This document shows, piece by piece, positions 13,727 to 18,700 of a stretch of DNA of 18,700 nucleotides (position 1 is the first letter of the stretch; the number at the start of each line of letters is the position of its first letter). The DNA is taken from NCBI GenBank assembly GCA_902806365.1, contig CADCWJ010000831.1:1-18700 (forward strand), written 5' to 3'. The position numbers and the translations under genes are program-made. Origin of the DNA: an uncultured Thermomicrobiales bacterium (GTDB lineage: Bacteria > Chloroflexota > Chloroflexia > Thermomicrobiales > UBA6265). The notes beneath the pieces are model-generated. The model searched no databases. It was not told where the DNA came from and saw only the letters and a list, made by a program, of their open reading frames with translations.

Positions 13727-15226
13727 TTAGACCGGCTCGAGCGCAAGCTTGCCGACCTCGGCGTAGGTCGGCACGGGATAGTTTCCTGTCAGGCATCCTG
13801 TACAGAAACCCTGGCGGCCGCTTCCGATTGCCTCGAACAGGCCGTCAAGGGAAAGATAGCCGATGCTGTCGGCGCCGATGTGCGTTCCGATTTCCGGGAC
13901 GGTCATCCGTGCCGCGATCAGTTCATTCCGCTTCGCGAGATCCACTCCGAGGTAGCAGGGCCACATCATCGGTGGTGCATGTACCCGCATGTGAACTTCC
14001 GTCGCACCAGCCGACCGGATCAGTTGCACAATCGGCCGGCTGGTTGTGCCCCGCACGATCGTGTCGTCGACCAGGATGACGCGCCGGCCCGCGACCACTT
14101 CCGGAAGTACATTGAATTTCAGGGACACGCCGATCTCCCGGAGTCGCTGGTCAGGTTGGATGAACGTTCTACCGATGTACCGGTTCTTGATCAGGGCTTC
14201 CTGGTACGGAATGCCGGACTCCTGCGCGTACCCGATGGCGGCGGGCGTTGCGGAATCGGGCAACCCGATCACCAGATCGGCATCGACCGGTGCTTCCCTG
14301 GCAAGCTGGGCGCCCATCCGCTGGCGCAGCAGATGAAGACGTTTGCCATGAATCTCGCTATCGGGCCGCGCGAAGTAGATCAGCTCGAACAGGCACAAGG
14401 CGTGGTGGTCCACGGCTCCCGTTCCGTGGGAGCGAGCGCCGTCGTAGTCGATCTCAACAATCTCGCCTGGCTCGACCTCGCGCTCGTACACCGCGCCGAT
14501 CGTCATCAGTGCGCACGATTCCGAGGCGACCACCCAGTTCCGGCCGATGCGCCCGAGACAAAGTGGACGCACCCCGAGCGCGTCACGCACAGCGTACAGG
14601 CGGTCGTTGGCGAGGATCGTCAGGCTGAACGCCCCAACCATTCGGGGCATCGCGTTTCGAATCTTGTCGATCGCAGTCCGTCCCGGCGCTCGGGCGATGA
14701 CGCGGGCCACGATTTCGCTGTCGGTCGTCGTCTCGAACACCTCGCCGCTGCGCTCGAGATCGAGCCGGAGCGCCACCGCATTCGTCAGGTTCCCATTGTG
14801 GGCGATGGCGAGGGGCCCGATATCTGTCTCGATATACATCGGTCCAGCGTTGCACTCGTTATTCGAGCCCGAGGTCGAATACCTCGTGTGCCCGATCGCG
14901 ATATGACCCGGCAACTCCTTAAGATCAGTTTCCGCGAACGCCTGAGACACCAGCCCGAGGCGGGTCCGAAGGGATATCCGGTCCCCATCGGAGGAGGCGA
15001 TTCCCGCACTTTCCTGCCCTCGATGCTGAAGTGCGTAGAGCCCGAAGAATGTCAACCTCGCGACGTCCTCGCCGGGTGCGTAGATACCGAAGACGCCGCA
15101 TTCCTCATGGGGTTTGTCCAGTTCCCCGTCTCGTTCGTAAGGAAGCTGGTCATCATCCTGACCGGGCATCACCAGCGGGAGCGCACGCGCGGACATCTTT
15201 TGTCGTCTCTGGTCAGACTCGAGCAT
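13727..15226 (-). CDS. purF: Amidophosphoribosyltransferase, [4Fe-4S] type
   Basis: PurF makes phosphoribosylamine from PRPP and glutamine, the committed first step of purine synthesis. The N-terminal glutaminase domain has its nucleophile at Cys43 (EECGVFGIYA) behind a propeptide of about 42 residues, and RGQESAG and HNGNLTN follow. The phosphoribosyltransferase domain carries the PRPP loop VILVDDTIVRGTT (383-395). Four cysteines sit where the Bacillus subtilis enzyme binds its iron-sulfur cluster: Cys278 (HALCLFELIYFARPDS), Cys424 (MWPCYLGVD), and Cys475/Cys478 (FCTGCLTGNYP). It is therefore probably an oxygen-sensitive, cluster-containing and self-processed PurF. ATG 15226 has GAGGG just upstream and overlaps the end of purL by 14 bases, which suggests coupled translation. 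An ATG ten codons in is a weaker option. Confidence 0.96.
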   Translation of the reverse strand: MLESDQRRQKMSARALPLVMPGQDDDQLPYERDGELDKPHEECGVFGIYAPGEDVARLTFFGLYALQHRGQESAGIASSDGDRISLRTRLGLVSQAFAETDLKELPGHIAIGHTRYSTSGSNNECNAGPMYIETDIGPLAIAHNGNLTNAVALRLDLERSGEVFETTTDSEIVARVIARAPGRTAIDKIRNAMPRMVGAFSLTILANDRLYAVRDALGVRPLCLGRIGRNWVVASESCALMTIGAVYEREVEPGEIVEIDYDGARSHGTGAVDHHALCLFELIYFARPDSEIHGKRLHLLRQRMGAQLAREAPVDADLVIGLPDSATPAAIGYAQESGIPYQEALIKNRYIGRTFIQPDQRLREIGVSLKFNVLPEVVAGRRVILVDDTIVRGTTSRPIVQLIRSAGATEVHMRVHAPPMMWPCYLGVDLAKRNELIAARMTVPEIGTHIGADSIGYLSLDGLFEAIGSGRQGFCTGCLTGNYPVPTYAEVGKLALEPV

Positions 15227-17420
15227 GGTCCCTCTTTTCGCGAAATGCCTGATCGCTCGCTGTTACGAGCTTTTCCACTGATATCGGTGGGGCGTCGCCA
15301 AGAACCAGCTCCCGGCCTCCCACTTTCCCGAGTTGAACGATGCCCACGCCACGTTCGACCGCGGAACGTTCGACGATTTCGATCAGCGATGGGCCGACCG
15401 CGACGACGACCCTGCTCGCGCACTCCCCGAACCAGCCAACGTCCTGCCGACCGCTTCCGTCCGGCAAGGCGACGGTTGCACCCACCCCGCTGGTCATTGC
15501 CAGCTCCGCCAGCGTGGCCGCCAAGCCGCCGTTGCTTACGTCGTGGACACCACTACAGTGCCCCGAGAGGATGAGGTGCCGTACCAGTTCCTGAACCTTC
15601 AACTCACTCGCCAGGTCAGGAGCGCTTGGACATCCGGCGATTTGCCCATGGATGATATCGAGGTAGTCGCTTCCTCCCAGCGAAGGCACTCCCCCGTCGA
15701 TCAGCAGGATGCTGTCACCGTCATTCCAGTGAATTCGGGCGGCGGACATCACATCGTCCAGCACTGCGACACAGCCGATCATCGGCGTTGGCTGGATCGG
15801 CACCCCGGTGCTCTCGTTATAGAGGCTCACATTCCCGCTGACGATTGGAACGCCGAGCGCGCGAGCGGCGTCGCCCATCCCTCGGACCGCTTCACGCAAT
15901 TGCCAGTTCGCTGGCGACCGCTCGGGATTGCCAAAGTTCAGGCAGTTGGTTAGCCCGAGTGGCCTTCCCCCGACGCAGCTGACGTTGCGTGTCGCTTCGG
16001 CAACGCCAAGCTGTGCACCGTGATACGGGTCGAGGTAGCAGTACCGGGAGTTGCAATCCATGGAGGCCGCGATCGCCGACCGCGTGCCCTTGATCCGGAT
16101 CACGGCCGCGTCGCCACGTTCCGGTCCCACCACGGTATTGGTCTGGATCGTGTGATCGAACTGCTCCCAGATCGACCGGCGGGAACCGAGCGCTGGCGAC
16201 TCCAGCATGCGAAGCAGCGCGCCCGCGACGTCGCGGGCGTCGATATCCTCCAGGCCATCCGACGTGCGCTTGCGCGCGGCGCCGATATCGGCCGGTTCCT
16301 CTCCATCCACGTGATAAACCGGGCAGTCGTCGGTGAAGAACGACACCGGGACATTGACGTGAACTTCTTCTCCATCCGACACCCGCACCGCTCCGTCATT
16401 GGTGATTCGTCCGATGACCGCCGCATCGAGCTCCCACTTTGCCAGGATTTCGGCGATCTCCTCGAAGCGGTCCGAGGCCGCAACGAGCACCATCCGTTCC
16501 TGACTCTCGCTGAGCATGCAGTCGTAGGCCGACATCGCGGTCTCGCGCCGTGGCACCGCGGCAACATCGATGGCAATTCCAACCGACCCACGACTCGCGC
16601 ATTCGATGATTGCGCTGGTCAGCCCCGCCGCCCCCAAATCCTGCATCGCGACCACGGCATCGCCCCGCAGCAACTCAAGGCACGCTTCCATGAGCTGTTT
16701 TTCGAGAAAGGGATTCCCGACTTGAACGACGCCGCGGTGAGACGCTTCCGGATCATCGACCGACGCGAATGTCGCTCCATGCAATCCGTCACGACCTGTC
16801 TTCGCGCCAATCAGCACGATCAGGTTGCCGATGCCACTCGCGGTTGCCCGCACGATGCTGTCGGCGCGCACCACCCCGACGCACATCGCATTCACGATCG
16901 GGTTCCCATCGAAGCTGTCGTTGAACGCGATCTCGCCGCCAACGGTCGGAATGCCGAGGCAATTGCCATACCCGCCGATTCCACCGACGACATTGTCGAA
17001 CAGATAGCGATTACGTGGATCGCCCAGCTCGCCGAAACGCAGACCGTCCAGGATCGCCACTGGGCGAGCGCCCATCGTAAAGATGTCACGGACAATGCCG
17101 CCGACTCCGGTCGCTGCGCCCTCGTACGGCTCCACAGCGCTCGGATGGTTGTGCGATTCGACCTTGAAGACGGCCGCCAGGCCGCTCCCCAGATCCACCG
17201 CGCCAGCATTTTCGCCCGGTCCCTGCAACACCCAGGGCGCCTCCGTTGGAAGCGTCTTCAAGAGTGGGCGGGAATGCTTGTAGCCGCAATGCTCGCTCCA
17301 CATCGCGCCAAACATGCCGAGTTCTACTCCTGATGGCTCCCGGCCGAGCAGCTCGAGGATGCGCTGATACTCGCTATCTCTCAGGGCTACCTGACGCCAC
17401 TGTTGCTGTGTAATCGGCAA
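15213..17420 (-). CDS. purL: Phosphoribosylformylglycinamidine synthase subunit PurL (small type)
   Basis: PurL converts FGAR to FGAM with ATP and ammonia, step four of purine synthesis. At 735 residues it is the small bacterial type, which works in a complex with PurQ (glutaminase) and PurS. Neither of those is encoded next to it here. Motifs include WSEHCGYKHSRP (41-52), FKVESHNHPSAVEPYEGAATG (85-105), GGIVRDIFTMGARP (107-120), and DLGAAGLTSAI in the middle ATP-binding region. The start is TTG 17420, with GAGGGG seven bases upstream and MPITQQQW as the N-terminus. It is the first gene of the unit and its last codons overlap the purF start. The leader contains a small hairpin at 17496-17512. 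Confidence 0.97.
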   Translation of the reverse strand: MPITQQQWRQVALRDSEYQRILELLGREPSGVELGMFGAMWSEHCGYKHSRPLLKTLPTEAPWVLQGPGENAGAVDLGSGLAAVFKVESHNHPSAVEPYEGAATGVGGIVRDIFTMGARPVAILDGLRFGELGDPRNRYLFDNVVGGIGGYGNCLGIPTVGGEIAFNDSFDGNPIVNAMCVGVVRADSIVRATASGIGNLIVLIGAKTGRDGLHGATFASVDDPEASHRGVVQVGNPFLEKQLMEACLELLRGDAVVAMQDLGAAGLTSAIIECASRGSVGIAIDVAAVPRRETAMSAYDCMLSESQERMVLVAASDRFEEIAEILAKWELDAAVIGRITNDGAVRVSDGEEVHVNVPVSFFTDDCPVYHVDGEEPADIGAARKRTSDGLEDIDARDVAGALLRMLESPALGSRRSIWEQFDHTIQTNTVVGPERGDAAVIRIKGTRSAIAASMDCNSRYCYLDPYHGAQLGVAEATRNVSCVGGRPLGLTNCLNFGNPERSPANWQLREAVRGMGDAARALGVPIVSGNVSLYNESTGVPIQPTPMIGCVAVLDDVMSAARIHWNDGDSILLIDGGVPSLGGSDYLDIIHGQIAGCPSAPDLASELKVQELVRHLILSGHCSGVHDVSNGGLAATLAELAMTSGVGATVALPDGSGRQDVGWFGECASRVVVAVGPSLIEIVERSAVERGVGIVQLGKVGGRELVLGDAPPISVEKLVTASDQAFREKRDHARV

Positions 17421-17427
17421 GGTCGTT

Positions 17428-17433
17428 CCCCTC
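17428..17433 (-). promoter_or_regulatory. Shine-Dalgarno supporting the TTG start of purL
   Basis: The minus strand reads GAGGGG, seven bases before TTG 17420. No better ATG or GTG occurs nearby, so it justifies the rare start codon. Confidence 0.6.
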
Positions 17434-17495
17434 GTCCTCCAGTGGACAGGTGGGATCGGAAGATTGCGGGGAATGGCTGGGGGCGTTAGCGGCGC

Positions 17496-17512
17496 CGGGC
17501 CTCAGTGACCCG
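17496..17512 (-). other. Small hairpin in the purL leader
   Basis: In the minus-strand RNA, CGGGUC pairs with GGCCCG (one G-U pair) around a five-base loop. It lies about 75 bases before the purL start. It could shape leader folding, but no known riboswitch is recognised. Confidence 0.3.
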
Positions 17513-17531
17513 CTCGCTTAACGAACTTAAT

Positions 17532-17572
17532 CATAGCACCCCCTCACCGCGACGCGGTGAGGGGGTGCTATG
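17532..17572 (-). terminator. Perfect 19-bp hairpin downstream of the VWA gene
   Basis: CATAGCACCCCCTCACCGC (17532-17550) pairs exactly with 17554-17572 around a three-base loop. It lies 29 bases past the stop of the minus-strand VWA gene and upstream of purL, so it probably separates the two units. As with the other long stems in the window, no T-run follows. Confidence 0.65.
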
Positions 17573-17601
17573 TGCAGCTCTTCGCCTCGATGGCTCGCTC
17601 G

Positions 17602-18699
17602 TCAGCCTCGGCGATCCATCGTCCGCTGCCGCAGGAAATCGCTGAGCACGTAGCTGCCGAGCCGGTTAGGCGCGGCGTTCATCACTCTGCCTCGGTTGAT
17701 CCGCATCAAATCTTCCATGAATTTCGCCATGTATGGTGTCTGCTCGAGCAGGAAGACGTTGATCCGGATGTCTTCCCTGGTGCAGCGCAATACTTCCCTC
17801 AACGTCGCCTCGAACGTTTCCGGAATGGGCGGATAGTTGAACCGAACTTCACCCTCGTCGAGATAGGCGGTTGGCTCGCCGTCTGTAATGACGATGACCT
17901 GGCGATTACGGCCTCGCTCGGGCCGCAGTCTCTCCCTCGCGAGTTCGAGTGCGTGCTGCAGATTGGTGCCGTAGTTGTACTGGTTCCATTCAAGCGTTGG
18001 CAGGTCCGTCACGTCGAGAGGGCGCGCCGTTGCGGAGAAACCGATCAGTTCCAGCATGTCGCGGGGGTACTTGCCGCGAATCAGCGTGTCGAGCGCCAGG
18101 GCAGTCCGTTTGGCGGCTTCCCAGCAACCGTTGTTGAGCATCGACCGGCTCATGTCGATGAGCAGGACCGTAGCCGTCGACGTTCTCGCCTCGCGGTCGA
18201 TCACCTCGAAATCGTCCGCGCCCAGTTGGACCGGTGTGCCCGGTCCGTGGCCCATGATGCCGTTCATCACCGTCCGCGGGAGGTCAAGCACAAACGAGTC
18301 GCCAAACTTCCATGGTGAGCTGGAATCAGCGATTTCTCCAGAGGTACCGGCCCGCCTGACATCGTGTTCTCCGATATCCTTGTCCTGCAGCGACGAGAAG
18401 ATGTCGGTCAGCGCGTGCTCGCCGAGCTTGCGAATCGCCCTCGGCGTGAGCTCCAGTCCATCCATCCCGGTCGACGCCAGTCCACTGTCGATCATGTCCT
18501 GCTCGAGTCGCGTCCATTTGTTCAGCCAGTCGCGGTCCTGCTCGCTCAAAACGCTTTGGAGCATCTCAGGATCCAGTCCTTGAAGGTCCCCGAGGCGCGT
18601 GACCTGCTGGAGCTGCGACTCGACCGCCTCCATTTTTGCCGCTCGGTCCAGAACGTCCATCGCGACGTTGAGGGGAAGTTCCTGATCCCCATGGAACTC
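17602..18699 (-). CDS. VWA (von Willebrand factor A) domain protein, 5' end beyond the window
   Basis: The frame is open to the right edge, so the N-terminus is probably missing. The first ATG in the window (18660) may be internal. Counted from that ATG, residues 1-100 are mostly helical and charged. A VWA domain fills roughly 160-340 with an apparently complete MIDAS metal site: DMSRS (Asp169, Ser171, Ser173), Thr232 in YGTNLQ, and Asp260 in VITDGEPT. The domain stands at the C-terminal end, as in CoxE-like and Mg-chelatase D-like proteins that often pair with a MoxR-type AAA ATPase. No such partner is visible, though it could lie upstream outside the window. The cargo or target is unknown. 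The gene ends before the hairpin at 17532-17572 and is probably not co-transcribed with purL. Confidence 0.85.
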   Translation of the reverse strand, partial: EFHGDQELPLNVAMDVLDRAAKMEAVESQLQQVTRLGDLQGLDPEMLQSVLSEQDRDWLNKWTRLEQDMIDSGLASTGMDGLELTPRAIRKLGEHALTDIFSSLQDKDIGEHDVRRAGTSGEIADSSSPWKFGDSFVLDLPRTVMNGIMGHGPGTPVQLGADDFEVIDREARTSTATVLLIDMSRSMLNNGCWEAAKRTALALDTLIRGKYPRDMLELIGFSATARPLDVTDLPTLEWNQYNYGTNLQHALELARERLRPERGRNRQVIVITDGEPTAYLDEGEVRFNYPPIPETFEATLREVLRCTREDIRINVFLLEQTPYMAKFMEDLMRINRGRVMNAAPNRLGSYVLSDFLRQRTMDRRG

Positions 18700-18700
18700 G

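Noticed and set aside
13454..15574. 706-codon plus-strand open frame
   Set aside because: It is a shadow of gcvT and purF in GC-rich DNA, and its Arg/His/Pro-rich translation matches no recognisable family.
16020..17333. 437-codon plus-strand open frame
   Set aside because: It is fully antisense to purL, whose motifs are intact on the other strand.

Overview
The window is GC-rich bacterial chromosome made up almost entirely of housekeeping genes. They are packed into short transcription units on both strands, and no insertion sequence, phage gene or CRISPR array is visible. A two-subunit-type glycine decarboxylase, a small-type PurL, an iron-sulfur-type PurF, many GTG/TTG starts and the overall gene style fit a member of the Chloroflexota (Thermomicrobia-like). 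That placement is my inference; no rRNA or other decisive marker is present.

Layout from left to right. (1) The 3' part of a GH3 glycosidase gene (+). (2) A long perfect hairpin at 2105-2154, facing a minus-strand unit of a YdbM-like acyl-CoA dehydrogenase homologue followed by a 33-codon gene with a very strong ribosome binding site. (3) A plus-strand unit with a good promoter, a CAT-anticodon tRNA, rsfS (ribosome silencing factor) and a 61-residue glycine-rich membrane protein. (4) A hairpin at 4806-4835 where this unit meets the minus-strand pair glyA and a WecA/TagO-like phosphoglycosyltransferase. (5) galE (+), divergent from glyA and convergent with the next unit. (6) der-plsY (-), overlapping by one base. 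(7) A five-gene minus-strand unit, purL-purF-gcvT-gcvH-gcvPA, ending at a hairpin at 10602-10641. (8) A hairpin at 17532-17572 that closes a VWA-domain protein gene running off the right edge.

The most coherent theme is one-carbon, glycine and purine metabolism. GlyA interconverts serine and glycine with tetrahydrofolate, and the glycine cleavage proteins T, H and P(alpha) convert glycine to methylene-tetrahydrofolate. PurF and PurL carry out purine steps 1 and 4, in a pathway that consumes glycine and formyl-tetrahydrofolate. The purine and glycine-cleavage genes appear to be co-transcribed, while obligate partners (PurS, PurQ, GcvPB) are not in the window.

I did not find a clearly new multi-gene system. 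The best candidates for undescribed biology are the two small proteins (33 and 61 residues), the fused purine/glycine-cleavage operon, and the recurring long perfect hairpins without a U-tract at unit ends. Several genes start at GTG or TTG, so start sites were chosen by ribosome binding site and may differ from automatic calls.
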